DNA of 60,301 bases, taken from assembly GCF_000003815.2 (NCBI RefSeq), contig NC_049980.1, positions 34,222,204-34,282,504 on the forward strand, given 5' to 3'. This DNA comes from Branchiostoma floridae (Eukaryota; Chordata; Leptocardii; Amphioxiformes; Branchiostomatidae). The notes under the pieces were generated by a model, which was not told the origin of the DNA, made no database searches, and worked only from the letters and a program-made list of their open reading frames with translations. The position numbers and the translations under genes are program-made. Positions 38,801-49,601 of the stretch are shown here, piece after piece; the stretch's first letter is position 1, and each line of letters starts with the position of its first letter.

Positions 38801-41800
38801 TACCAGCAAAATGTGTCCCTCAAAATGCAGGAAATGGTGCTTCAGAGGGTACAAATTTTAAAATTTTCCCGTACGTACCTTGCGACAGTTCGTGCTTTCA
38901 CTAGTTTCAGCACTCGAAATTTGAAAATGATGTTTGGGGGCGTTGTCCTCAACAGCTTAAACAAAGCTAAAACCATGTGAATTTCTAATTGAAATGCCAT
39001 TCAACTTAGCTTAGTCTGTGAGCAAAGTTTGTCCTTCAAAATGCAGAAAATAGTGTTTCAGAGGGTCAAGATTTCACAATATTCCCTGGGGAGCATGCCC
39101 CCGGACGCCCCTAAGATTGTCGCGCCTCCGCTTTCGATGCTACAAGTGCTGAAAATTACGTCACATAAGAAATTTGCTGTCGCCGCCTCTGGCCAGCAAG
39201 ACGGGCGCTTTTATATCGTCAAAGTAGCTGTTTGAATCTTGTTGATGGAATCATAAGTTCAAGTTAGATCTCCTCTTCACGTGTTCTGCCGTCGGTGGAA
39301 TTCAGCCAAAAGACAATAAAGATTTGCATAATGCATTGGAAACTTCGTAATTTAGCGTAGAGCGTAATGAAGCGTCCATAATTTAGCGTATTACGTAGAC
39401 GGCCCTCCCGAATTTAGCGTAGAGCGTTGTCGGTACCCCCCCTTGGGGGCCCTCATATAAGTGACAGATTGCTTTTTGCAAGTCCGGACTTGGCTCCGGA
39501 CATTTAGGTTTTTTTCTGGACTTGGACCTAAACATTTTAGGTCCAATTCCAAGTCCGGGCTTTAGGTACGCACCACTATTTGTATATATACAAATGTATA
39601 TGTATATATTATCTGTTGAAATTCTGCTTAACAGGAAAGCCTGGCCTTCTTGTGAATAAACTAGCTGAAGGTCTTCCCTTTATGGGATACCTGGGGAAGC
39701 GAGAACTCACCGAGAAGAAGATCTTACGCAACATCTTCGAGGAAGGGGACATGTACCTGAACTCAGGTGACCTCATGATGATTGACAAGGAGTACTTCAT
39801 CTACTTTGCGGATCGGCTAGGGGACACCTTCAGGTAGGGTCAGATCAGGTGTGATTTGAGTTTATTTGAGCTATGTTAGTCAGACTGGGTGACACTGTAA
39901 ACCTGATGCACAGAAGCAGATAATACAATGTATGAACAATTTGCACAACTTACACTAATAGCCAATCAATAGCAACGCAAGATATATCTTTGTTTTGTAA
40001 TAACCCTGAGTGAAACACTTGTCTATAGACCAAACACACAGGTATGTACAAGCTTCATAAATCCTGTGGTCAATAGGTTTAATCCACTCACATCAGAATA
40101 GACTCATACTTTTTAAATAGCTCTTCAGGATGGTGAACAGAGGCTCAATGCCCCATCTGAGAGGATGTCTCTCGCCAAAGCTTTTAAAATCACTTTCACC
40201 TGAGTCAAACAGTGTGAAGTGCTTTCCTCAAGAACACAGCAGTGGGGCCTGGGTAGGGATTTGACAACCCTAGCCCTACACATATGGAAATTGTTTTTTT
40301 AACTGTTATTTTTTGTTTGCCCATGTGTTGTCCCCAGATAAAGTTTTAAAAAATTTAAAGTTTGCCCATACACGGCACGAAAAACGGTATTTAAGGATGC
40401 TGAAACCATGCGTAATGTTGACGTATTTTCCTCCTTTACGGATCTATACACCACTTATACGAGTACGTAAATATTGCCTTTAAGTGGTCTTTCTGTAGGT
40501 CCGTGTTAGTCCTTATTTTCCGGTTTTCCAGTTGTCTTTAAGCAGCTTAAAGATGTCGTAAATGATTTTTAAAACCCCCTTAAAACTTGTTTAAAGTTCA
40601 CGTTTATTTGATCTAAAGCCTCTTTACGTCTCATATACAATTGCATTAAGTGGATTATAACGTGTGTTTTAGTGCCTTTTCAGCAGCTTAAAGTTGCCAT
40701 AAATACTTATTAAAACGCCCTTAAGACATGTTTAAACTTCACGTTTATTTGATCTAAAGCCTGTTTACGTCTCATATACGTGTGCATTAAGAGGATTATA
40801 ACGTGTGTTTAGGTGCCTTTTCAGCAGTTTAAAGTTGCCATAAATATCTATTAAAACGCCCTTAAGACATGTTTAAACTTCACGTATATTTGATCTAAAG
40901 CCTATTTACGTCTCATATACGTGTGCATTAAGTGGATTATAATGTGTGTTTAGGTGCCTTTTCAGTAGCTTAAATTTGCCATAAATACCTATTATAACGC
41001 CCTTAAGACTTGTTTAAACTTCACGTTTATTTGATCTAAAGCCTCTTTACGTCTCATATACGTGTGCATTAAGTGGATTATAACGTGTGTTTAGGTGCCT
41101 TTTCAGCAGCTTAAATTTGCCATAAATACTTATTAAAACGCCCTTAAGACATGTTTAAACTTCATGTTTATTTGATNNNNNNNNNNNNNNNNNNNNNNNN
41201 NNNNNNNNNNNNNNNNNNNNNNNNNNNNNNNNNNNNNNNNNNNNNNNNNNNNNNNNNNNNNNNNNNNNNNNNNNNNTGTCATAAATACGTACTAAAACAC
41301 CCTTAAGGCATGTTTAAAGTTCCCTCTGTACATCTCATATACGTGTGCATTAAGTTGATTATAACGTGTGGATAAGTGCCATTTTAGGAGAATAATCATT
41401 AGCACATTTCAAAGCAAGAAAATACAATGGATGAAACTTTGAAATTTTATTGAATTACGAGAAAATATTACATGGAAAAGTAAAAAAAAACCTACAGCCT
41501 ACTAGGTATTTGTGGCCTTTCATTCTGATGTAGTCGGCAGTTGAAACAATCACAACGGTTGCGCAATTCCGTGCAGCAGTCCACAGTCCCATTTCCAGTG
41601 TCGGGTGAAGCGTCTCGGCGTAAGTTAAAAAGAACACACATGTACAGTTCCATCTGGTCACCACAGGAATAAGAATCCGGTAAGATCTAGAGTAGTGGCC
41701 GATATGACTCGTGCTGTTGGATGGTCCTGGATTCTGTGAACGCGAAACATGTTCAGCTTGCAGTGTCGGCTTCTATTAATCCGGATGGTACAAGGGCCGT

Positions 41801-44800
41801 GATTTCCATTCTGTGTCGATTTCCAGCAACAACAGCTTGTACAGAATGATAGCCACCTCGTATCTTTGAGTCAAATTCCGTCACCGGGGGTCCTAGGCGG
41901 TAAAAGCGGTGTCGCGGCCACAACTTGCGGGCTAGAACAGGCCCAAACTTTCTTCAATACTTCTCTTAAAAAATGAACGCCTGGAAAATAACCGCTCCTT
42001 GTCGTACGTATGGCCCGTAAATTTGAACCCCCCACTCTTTTCTGCCATTGGATACATCCTATCACATGACACAGCTTTGCCACAGACGGACCAAGGAAGT
42101 TCAACCTCCTTGGACGGACGGAGGCGTGCGCCCCATGGCGAGTACGAAATAACGCTGAATAAATTTACATCTTGCCTGCCCACGCATATCACCATAATTA
42201 ACCCAAACAAACACGAGCAACACGAGAAGACACCGCCTGTGTGCACAAACTGTTCTTTCTCGACGCTTGCTTGTAGATAAAGAAATAAACATATTTCGTA
42301 CATTTACCTGTAGTAAGAACTGCTTGCCGTTTTATAGAGAAAACACAACTCACTGCACAGAACGCTATACCTACTACATCCTTATTCTTCAAGCAGAGGT
42401 TGAGTCGCGGAGATATTCATAGCAGTAGTCGGAATTTCTACCGTCTCTTAGCTCGAGTGTCAACTTGCCACAAAGAAAACAGGCGGCCTCACCCTGATTT
42501 AGACCCTGGAATTTCAGAACATATATGCGGTATAAAATAAAAAGGAAAGGGTCTCCTCCTGTTCGCAGAAACTGCGCTTCAAACATGCCGTATGTTCAGC
42601 AGAAAAAGGCAACGTTTCATAAAACCTTTGAGACGGTATTAGCCAATAGATAAAACGGGGGTAGTGCCCCCAAGTTTGCTTAAGCTACGCGGATTCAAAG
42701 ATTAAACATGTCGTATGTTCAACAGAAATACGCAACATTTCATATACGTCTTGGCAACATATAAGGTAGACGGGGGAGGTCTCCCCTAGTTCGCTTAAAC
42801 TGCGCGGATTCAAAGATTAACCATGTCGTATGTTCAACAGAAATACGCAACATTTCATATACGTTTTGGCAGCATATAAGCTAAACGGGGGAGGTCTCCC
42901 CTAGTTCGCTTAAACTGCGCGGATTCAAAGATTAAACATGTTGTGTGTTTTACAGAAATACGCAACATTTCATATACGTCTTGACAACATAAAAGCTAAA
43001 CGGGGGAGGTCTCCCCTAGTTCGCTTAAACTGCGCGGATTTAAAGATTAAACATGTCGTATGTTCAACAGAAATAGGCAACATTTCATATACGTCTTGGC
43101 AACATATAAGCTAAACAAGGGAGATCTCCCCCAGTTCGCTTAAACTGCGCGGATTCAAAGATTAAACATGTCGTATGTTTTACAGAAATACGCAACATTT
43201 CATATACGTCAAGTTTTGGCAACATATAAGCTAAACGGGGGAGGTCTCCCCTAGTTCGCTTAAACTGCGCGGATTCAAAGATTAAACATGTCGTATGTTC
43301 AACAGAAATACGCAACATTTCATATACGTTTTGGCAGCATATAAGCTAAACGGGGGAGGTCTCCCCTAGTTCGCTTAAACTGCGCGGATTCAAAGATTAA
43401 ACATGTTGTATGTTTTACAGAAATACGCAACATTTCATATACGTCTTGACAACATATAAGCTAAACGGGGGTGGTCTCCCGAGGATTCAAAGATTAAACT
43501 TGTTGTATGTTTTACAGAAATACGCAACATTTCATATACGTTTTGGCAGCATATAAGCTAAACGGGGGAGGTCTCCCCTAGTTCGCTTAAACTGCGCGGA
43601 TTCAAAGATTAAACATGTCGTATGTTCAAAAGAAATACGCAACATTTCATATACGTTTTGGCAACATATAAGCTAAACGGGGGAGGTCTCCCCTAGTTCG
43701 CTTAAACTGCGCGTATTCAAAGAATAAACATGTCGTATGTTCAAATGAAATACGCAACATTTCATATACGTCTTGGCAAATATATTAAAGGGGGAGGTCT
43801 TCCCTTCTTTGCGTAAATGACGGTTCGAAATAAATTATATATATAGCATCCTTCGGTCAATATTGACCATGGTATCCGCAACATTTCATATAACGTAAAA
43901 TAGCACATATAAGCTAACCGTGAGAGGTTCTCCCCTGTTCGAATTAAACCTTGTGCACAGAAAGTTTGAATACGTCAAACGCTTTCGGAATAGCTAAAAA
44001 ACACAGAAGATTATTGTAATTGACTTTGTATTGTATTGTATTTGTATTTGCTGAGGTATAAACATAACATTTTGTACCAGAAAGCGCAATAATTTTCAGN
44101 NNNNNNNNNNNNNNNNNNNNNNNNNNNNNNNNNNNNNNNNNNNNNNNNNNNNNNNNNNNNNNNNNNNNNNNNNNNNNNNNNNNNNNNNNNNNNNNNNNNN
44201 NNNNNNNNNNNNNNNNNNNNNNNNNNNNNNNNNNNNNNNNNNNNNNNNNNNNNNNNNNNNNNNNNNNNNNNNNNNNNNNNNNNNNNNNNNNNNNNNNNNN
44301 NNNNNNNNNNNNNNNNNNNNNNNNNNNNNNNNNNNNNNNNNNNNNNNNNNNNNTCCGTAAATGCCAAATGTATGTTTCCGATGCCTTTGATAGATCTTAA
44401 AATCTGCTGAAATATTTTCCGCCTTTAAGGGCTTTATACGTATCTCTGAAACTTTGCTTAAAAAGTTGTTTTCGTGCTGTGATACATCTACAGACGCGTA
44501 GGGTGGCGCCCATCTCCACTTCGAAGCCCTTGGGCCACACATGTGCAAGCCACTACAGCAGGGGGCTGGTCCGCTGGTAGTGATGTGTGTTTAACTTCCA
44601 TACTCTTCCTCTTAAGTGCTGAGTGCTAAGCAGAGAAAGCAGCATGTACCATTTTTAGAGTCTTTGGTATGACTCGGCCGGGGATCGAACTCACGACCTA
44701 CCGATTGCAAGGCGAACACTCTACCCACTAGGCCATTGCACCGGTTTTTGTCCCCAGATGGAAGGGTGAAAATGTAGCGGCCACTGAAGTTGATATTTTG

Positions 44801-45845
44801 TGTCCCCAGATGGAAGGGTGAGAATGTAGCGGCCACTGAAGTTGATATTTTGTGTCCCCAGATGGAAAGGTGAGAATGTAGCGACCACTGAAGTTGATAT
44901 TTTGTGTCCCCAGATGGAAAGGTGAGAATGTAGCGACCACTGAAGTTGACATTTTGTGTCCCCAGATGGAAAGGTGAGAATGTAGCGACCACTGAAGTTG
45001 ACATTTTGTGTCCCCAGATGGAAGGGTGAGAATGTAGCGACCACTGAAGTTGCCCAGGTTCTCAGTAAGATGGAAGGGGTGCAGGAGGTCAACGTGTACG
45101 GCGTCAAGGTGCCAGGTCAGGAAACTATTAAAAAAAAACTTTCTTATGATTTTGTTATGGAGGCATTCTTGACATTGTCTTTCTGGGATAACAGAGCTAA
45201 AAGGTTTCAAAGGTGAGGTCAAAACAACGATGCTATTCATGTAATTGGAGGTTAAGTACCACCTGGCCAGTGACTTACTTGTATACTCTGGCGCAATCCA
45301 TTACATTGTCTGTGCAAACCAAAATGTGTACAAAAACCATTTTTGTTGGCTACGAAAACCATTTTCGTTGTCTTCGTAAACCATTACGTCGTCTTTTCGA
45401 AGCATTACTTCTTATTCGCAATCCTTTACATTGTCTACGCAAACCATTATGTATTCTACAAGAACTATTATGTCATCTACGCAAATCATTATGTCGTCTA
45501 GGCAAACCAGATGAAACGGTATGAAAACCATTTTCAGGTCAGGACGGTCGTGCAGGCATGGCCTCCATCATCCCCCTCCCCGGACAGAAGCCGGACTTCA
45601 GGCGCTGGTACAGGTACATCTCGGCGAAGCTCCCGACCTACGCACAGCCTCTCTTCCTCCGGCTCACGCGGGAGATACAGGTCACGGGAACCTTCAAGCA
45701 CCAGAAGGCGACTCTCGTGAAGGAAGGGTTTGACCCCAGGAGGGTCGCCGATCCGCTGTTCGTGATCGACAACGGCAGGAAAACCTACGTTCCGCTAGAC
45801 GAGACGGTCTACAGGAGGATTGTGGTTGGGCACGCCCGTCTGTAG
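32894..45845 (+). CDS. slc27a2-like: gene C: SLC27A-type very-long-chain acyl-CoA synthetase, no N-terminal membrane segment
   Basis: Predicted 612 residues. Coding exons: 32894-33165, 33796-33974, 34497-34706, 35527-35688, 36235-36359, 36725-36919, 37434-37524, 39635-39833, 45018-45115 and 45538-45845. Exons 2-9 have exactly the lengths of those of gene A and the proteins are very similar, so this is its closest paralogue. Motifs: [10 protein letters not shown] (215-224), [18 protein letters not shown] (352-360; A and B have N at the last position) and [12 protein letters not shown] (478-489). The C terminus is HARL. Exon 1 starts with an acidic, alanine-rich stretch (residues 1-25) in place of the hydrophobic N terminus of A and B. 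An in-frame upstream exon cannot be excluded because TTTCAG ends at 32878. The last exon is uninterrupted where gene A has two introns. Intron 8 (5.2 kb) holds tandem arrays and both assembly gaps. Confidence 0.92.
33601..33785. mobile_element. Tigger/pogo-like MITE
   Basis: TACAGTAGAAGCCGCTTAAT at the left, GTGCAATTAACTGGCTTTTACTGTA at the right (TA target site). It ends 10 bp before gene C exon 2, so it supplies much of that intron's pyrimidine tract region. Family members are at 8063 and 21900. Confidence 0.8.
34018..34074 (+). repeat. decayed partial copy of gene C exon 2, 3' edge with donor
   Basis: TCATGCACTGTTGCAGGAGCG through ATTGTGGGGCAAG then GTAAAG resembles the exon end at 33974 (100 bp upstream) with several changes and a small deletion. 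Confidence 0.75.
34423..34463. repeat. short hairpin CAAGGAGGTTAAAAA
   Basis: CAAGGAGGTTAAAAA, a short loop, and TTTTTAACCTCCTTG form a 15-bp perfect stem. A nearly identical hairpin is at about 5046-5082, so this is a dispersed mini-palindrome. Confidence 0.6.
34755..35030. repeat. dispersed element shared with 23862-24166
   Basis: Same order of blocks as the copy in gene B intron 8 (ACACCGTGTTGTATTTTATT, AGAAGTTGAACAAATTTGG, GTTCCAACGTCCGAATCAGG, GAACGTTTTCACGTCACAGG). Confidence 0.75.
35095..35420 (+). mobile_element. tRNA-derived SINE interrupted by a small element
   Basis: Head with GTGGCCAAGTGGGTGGAGTG and AAAGTTTGATTCCCGG, then a body with CACCACTACCAGTGGACTAG and CCCCCTGCTGTAGTGATTGC. 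The complement of the same body is at 44540-44742. The copy is split at 35279-35362 by an 84-bp insertion flanked by a 14-bp direct repeat. Confidence 0.8.
35279..35362. mobile_element. 84-bp foldback insertion with 14-bp flanking repeat
   Basis: TCTCCAAGCAGATTCTAC at the left and GTAGGATCTGCTTGGAGA at the right. TACCAGTGGACTAG flanks it on both sides (35265-35278 and 35363-35376), and the intact SINE at 44540-44742 shows the empty site. Related to 213-597. Confidence 0.8.
35896..36202. mobile_element. MITE with CTCTCCAAGCAGAGG termini
   Basis: CTCTCCAAGCAGAGGTTCAG at the left and AAGCCTGTGCTTGGAGAG at the right; same family as 12679-12899. Located in gene C intron 4, ending 32 bp before exon 5. 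Confidence 0.65.
37904..39578. mobile_element. hAT-like non-autonomous element (1675 bp) with perfect 8-bp target duplication
   Basis: Ends TAGTGGTGCGTACCTAAA and TTTAGGTACGCACCACTA are perfect inverted repeats, flanked by TTTGTATA on both sides (37896-37903 and 39579-39586). Subterminal AGGTCCGGA and GGTTCAGGT motifs are repeated at both ends. The interior has repeated GCGTAGAGCGTAAT-type segments and no transposase frame. It lies in gene C intron 7 and ends 56 bp before exon 8. Confidence 0.9.
40560..41400. repeat. 141-bp tandem repeat
   Basis: CGTTTATTTGATCTAAAGCC recurs at 40601, 40742, 40883, 41024 and 41165, exactly 141 bp apart, with diverged units outside. The array contains the first assembly gap, so copy number is unknown. 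It lies in gene C intron 8. Confidence 0.9.
41177..41276. other. assembly gap (100 N)
   Basis: Exactly 100 N, the conventional placeholder for a gap of unknown size, inside the 141-bp array. Confidence 0.99.
41401..42620. other. gene C intron 8, middle part
   Basis: Overlapping open frames on the minus strand (41871-42303 and others) show no recognisable motif and no clear exon boundaries. A half-terminus CAAGCAGAGGTTGAG at 42391 resembles the MITE at 12679. I see no gene. Confidence 0.4.
42640..43800. repeat. 115-bp tandem repeat
   Basis: GCGGATTCAAAGATTAAACA recurs at 42806, 42921, 43036, 43151, 43271 and 43386 with a 115-bp period (one 120-bp unit has a short insertion; a later one is deleted to about 96 bp). 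About ten units contain GGGGGAGGTCTCCCC, a perfect palindrome. Confidence 0.9.
44100..44353. other. assembly gap (254 N)
   Basis: A run of 254 N in gene C intron 8; the length suggests an estimated gap. Apparent open frames through it are artefacts. Confidence 0.99.
44540..44742 (-). mobile_element. tRNA-derived SINE, intact reference copy
   Basis: On the minus strand it starts GGTGCAATGGCCTAGTGGGT (A box) and GTCGTGAGTTCGATCCCCGG (B box), followed by a body with ACTACCAGCGGACCAGCCCC. It ends just before the exon 9 splice-acceptor ladder of gene C. Confidence 0.8.
44744..45017 (+). repeat. 52-bp ladder of gene C exon 9 acceptors
   Basis: Five partial copies, each GTCCCCAG followed by about 35 bp of exon 9 ([11 protein letters not shown]), start at 44758, 44810, 44862, 44914 and 44966, and the real exon starts at 45018; the period is exactly 52 bp. 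Since 52 is not a multiple of 3, use of upstream acceptors leads to a TGA in the next unit. Confidence 0.95.
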
Positions 45846-45852
45846 TTAGATT

Positions 45853-45946
45853 TCGTATGTTCGTGATCGACAACGGCAGGAAAGCCTACGTTCTGTTAAA
45901 TGAGACGGTCTACAGAAGGATTTGATTGGGCACGCTCGTCTGTAGT
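45853..45946 (+). repeat. partial copy of the gene C 3' coding end
   Basis: GTTCGTGATCGACAACGGCA through GGGCACGCTCGTCTGTAG repeats the last codons just after the true stop. A deletion in GGATTTGATTGGG (real: GGATTGTGGTTGGG) breaks the frame, so it is a decayed downstream copy within the 3' UTR. Confidence 0.9.
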
Positions 45947-46604
45947 TCCACATTTATTACGTAAAGCACTTCTGACCACACATATTTATGATTTTCAACC
46001 TCGCCACTAAATGATATGAAGTATTTGAGCACAGATCAATTAAATTACCTTATTAGCGGCCCCAAACTCATCATGTTGCTACATTCTATTTCACTAAACA
46101 TCAAGTTGCCATTATAATCCATCACAAAACTCTTACTGTAGCTTCAATATTTTTTACAGTACAATGTAGCTTTGTGACCACTGAATAATTACAATTAATG
46201 ACTTTCTGACCACTCATGTTTATGTTGTTAAAATGCAAACAATTTAAACACTACATTGTATACCGTTATGACCTTAGTATCTCACACAGATTGTTAATTG
46301 ATCGTAGTATATCCATGACCAGTATTCAATTGTATATTGTAGCAAAAGATATAGTTGATGTAAAGACAACTACATGTAGTTTGATATTTGAAGTAAAATG
46401 TAATGAGCAGTATATACTCTGTAACAATATACTGCTAAGTAGTAGTATATTATGTAATATCTTTTACACAGGCTGTTTATGGTTCAAATTGTAGTTAAGA
46501 GATGTAAATAATGAGAGTAAACTACAAGATTTCATACAGGGATATAATTTTTATCTATTTTATGATATATTTTTAATATCTGGTTGTAATACAAAAATGC
46601 GGTG

Positions 46605-46610
46605 AATAAA
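46605..46610 (+). terminator. candidate polyadenylation signal of gene C
   Basis: AATAAA about 760 bp after the stop, in an AT-rich stretch; a second AATAAA is at about 46894. The distance is similar to that in gene A (about 680 bp). Confidence 0.4.
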
Positions 46611-47022
46611 TACATCAATATATCAGTGGCAATGATTGATCTTGTTGACAATATCTTAACCTGGTTGTACTGTACCCGTTTCTAAATGAGTTGAATATGT
46701 CAGGACTGCTGGATACAGGGGGTGGTAAGTATATGTATCTCTTTTTTTTCACGTGTTTTTATCCCCGATTTCTAGGTTGATTTAAAATCTGAAGGCCCGG
46801 TCGTGCCTTTATCTTTTGTATGTATTAGTAGATGATTGCTTTTACTTGTACAGTAACTATTTAAACTCTTTTGTGAACCTTGCAATTCAGCCTCAATAAA
46901 CCTTAAGCTTGAACCTTGAGTCCAAAAAGCCCAGCAGCTGCGGGGTGTACCACGGAAGCCAAAAATGGGTCATGCCCGAAAACAGCCCATAAACCACACG
47001 GAGGGAGTACTTTTTCCGCATG

Positions 47023-47395
47023 GAAGTGTCATCATTTTCATTGCCTCTGATATAATTTTTTTCTATGACAAAATACAGCACTTTGGCACATACCACTGTA
47101 ATGAAACTTCGTTTTTCCTTGCATAATTATGAAAGCTACAAACGTAGTGTTGCGCAAACTGATATCTACTAATGATCTGTAGTAATCAGAAAATGTTTGT
47201 TTTCATCTAATTAAAAAAGATTTAATTCTTAATAACTACAGATCGTTAGTAGATATCAGTTTGCGCAACACTATGTTTGTAGCTTTCATCATTATGCAAC
47301 GAAAAACAAAGTTTCATTACAGTGGTATGTACCAAAGTGCTGTATTTTGTCATAGAAAAAAATAATATCAGAGCCAATAAAAATGATGACGTCAT
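47023..47395. mobile_element. large near-palindrome (arms about 160 bp)
   Basis: The left arm (47023-47185, with TTGCGCAAACTGATATCTAC) and right arm (47235-47395, with GTAGATATCAGTTTGCGCAA) are inverted copies with a spacer of about 50 bp. It is probably a foldback or MITE without coding capacity. Open frames in it are mirror images. Confidence 0.8.
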
Positions 47396-49600
47396 CAATT
47401 TGGCCCCCAAAAAATTAGAGTTAGAATTCTTTAATGCCCATCTATCAACATTCCTTACGGCTCCATTCTTTCTTAATTCATTAATAAAAAACAGTGGAAG
47501 GTCAAAATGCCAATTTAGCCAACCGAGATACCTTAAGATGATGAAAACGCTATTACTGGTGAAAACGTTCATTCACAAGTTCCGCAACTTGAAGACCCCT
47601 TTATGATTACGTGTATACATAAAGATTGCCTTCCTTATGACGTAAATTACGTTCGAACAGGTATGTTCTGCACTTAACGTGCCTTTCCGCAACTATTTTA
47701 TGCGTAAAGCCACACGGAAAGCATGCGTTTCTTAACTCGAACTTTCCGCCATCGTTTGACCACCTTTACACTGGATTTCCGTCAAATCCGGATTGGGAAT
47801 CTGGACTTGGCGCCTCTGGATGGTACTGGTGAGAAAGCCATAGTCCTTTTGAACAGGTATTAAAGTAAAAGTTTGCGTTAAGACCTCTATGGCCCGACCA
47901 CCCCACACATTGAGACCGCTATATATAGCCGCTGTTTGACGCCTATATATCGCCTGTTTGACTTGTTAATTATTGCATGGGGGTCTTGGAAGAATCAGGG
48001 AATAATCGTTAATCTTTTCTACGAAGAAACATCGAAGATGATATAAGAGTCAGTAACAACAAGGTAGTTTTGACTGTGGCTTTGTCGTTAGATCCGTTGT
48101 GGAAACTCCTGGGGGCATTGGGAAGTGTCACAAAAGATTATGCGAGATCTGAGGAGAAATGACACAGTCATAAGCTAACTCATGATCATTTGGCACATTA
48201 TTCGACACATTTAATTTCATCCACCATTTATTATCCGACAAAGGAGTGAGTGGACGACGCTCTTCTTACAGGTAAACTCTTTAATAACAAGAGAGTTTGT
48301 GCAGGTAACAGGCGAGTCTTTCTTGCAAGTAAGTTCTCCTTGATTAAGGACGAGTTCTTCATACAATTGAGTTTTTCTTACAGCTGATCACATTCTAAAA
48401 GGTACGTTTTTACAGGTGAGCTCTTGTTACAGGTGAGTTCCTACAGGTGAGTTTCAGGTGTCCCCTGGGAGTCCCCTTCCCGACATGCCCCTGGCGGGAC
48501 ACTTGTAAAATGGCGGCCGGACAAACTTGGTTCACAGCAACAGGAGGTTCGGGTTAGGTCGGCGCTTTTCTGGGGTTCACGGCGACTTCTTACCCTGTTG
48601 AGCTGACCTGTGCGACTATGGGGATCTGAGAACACGGTGGGACAAGTTTTGAACACTTCGGTGGTGTTTACAAGGGGGAAAGTGGTCCGTATGTGCTGAT
48701 ATCGCTCGAGGCGTCCGCGTTGGCGTGGGTCAGGGAACGACAACAACAACAACTTTTCCTTTTAAGTTGAAATGTTTAGGGTTTGCACACTTTCCCCCCG
48801 TGGTTTTAGGATCCCTTGGGGTGACTTGTATGTGTAGTTAGAGCTTGGTTTTACCTTGAGTAAAGTTTGCGAAGTCCCAAATAACGTCAGTTGATCATGC
48901 GGAAGTGAGTTGAAATTGTTTGAAGTTACCGTATGGCTTATTGTGTTGACTCTCTTCGTAGGTGACTAATCCTATTAACGTTACTAGCCGATAAGTGACT
49001 TAATGCCGCAACTATTAATATTCAGATGCATCCCAGCATTTTTGTAAAACATTGTAGTGCAATGGAGAGGAACAATTTAGGGTACAACTTACAAATGATT
49101 AAAAGAGACATGCTTAGTTAGGTCAAGTTCTTTTATGGATGTAACCCATACTCATTGTCGAAATACCATTGTTGATTGTCTGTTATCTAACGTTACATTT
49201 ATAAAAAAAATGTAGTCCAAAGTGAGTTCAAAACTCAAATGAGTGAATACATCCATGTACACTTTAAGAAGAAATTCTACATGATGCTATTAAAGACACA
49301 CAGGATTTAGGTAATTAGGAGGACCACTCCAATAAAGCCATTGTACTAGTACTCGTTTCCAAAACTTCCCCCTAAATATGACGTTATCTTCACAGCCATT
49401 GTGTATGTTTGACATTTGCAACTGAAAGATCTTGTCTGCATCTTGTTGCAGGTAAACAGACTGGTTGCCATGGCAATACCCGCCTGATGCCTGCACACCT
49501 TGAGGCTGACAGGAGAGACAGTGCCCTACATACCTGTGTGTTACCTAGCAGGGAGCCAGCAGTGTCCCCACATTCGGAGGCTGGCAGAGACTGTGTCTTG
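47396..49600. other. intergenic region and presumed promoter/leader of the RAI14-like gene
   Basis: No exon with homology is seen. 48420-48760 is more GC-rich than its surroundings and could be a promoter. A splice-acceptor-like CATCTTGTTGCAG ends at about 49451, so the sequence from there to 49706 may be a 5' UTR exon. Confidence 0.4.
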
Positions 49601-49601
49601 G

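Noticed and set aside
41871-42586. Candidate minus-strand gene within gene C intron 8
   Set aside because: Several overlapping frames in different phases with no motif; composition does not single out one.
44011-44548. Minus-strand frames spanning unknown residues
   Set aside because: They run through the 254-N gap.
44612-45240. Overlapping minus-strand frames of 128-170 codons
   Set aside because: They are antisense to the 52-bp acceptor ladder and exon 9 of gene C; the 52-bp period rotates frames and keeps them open.
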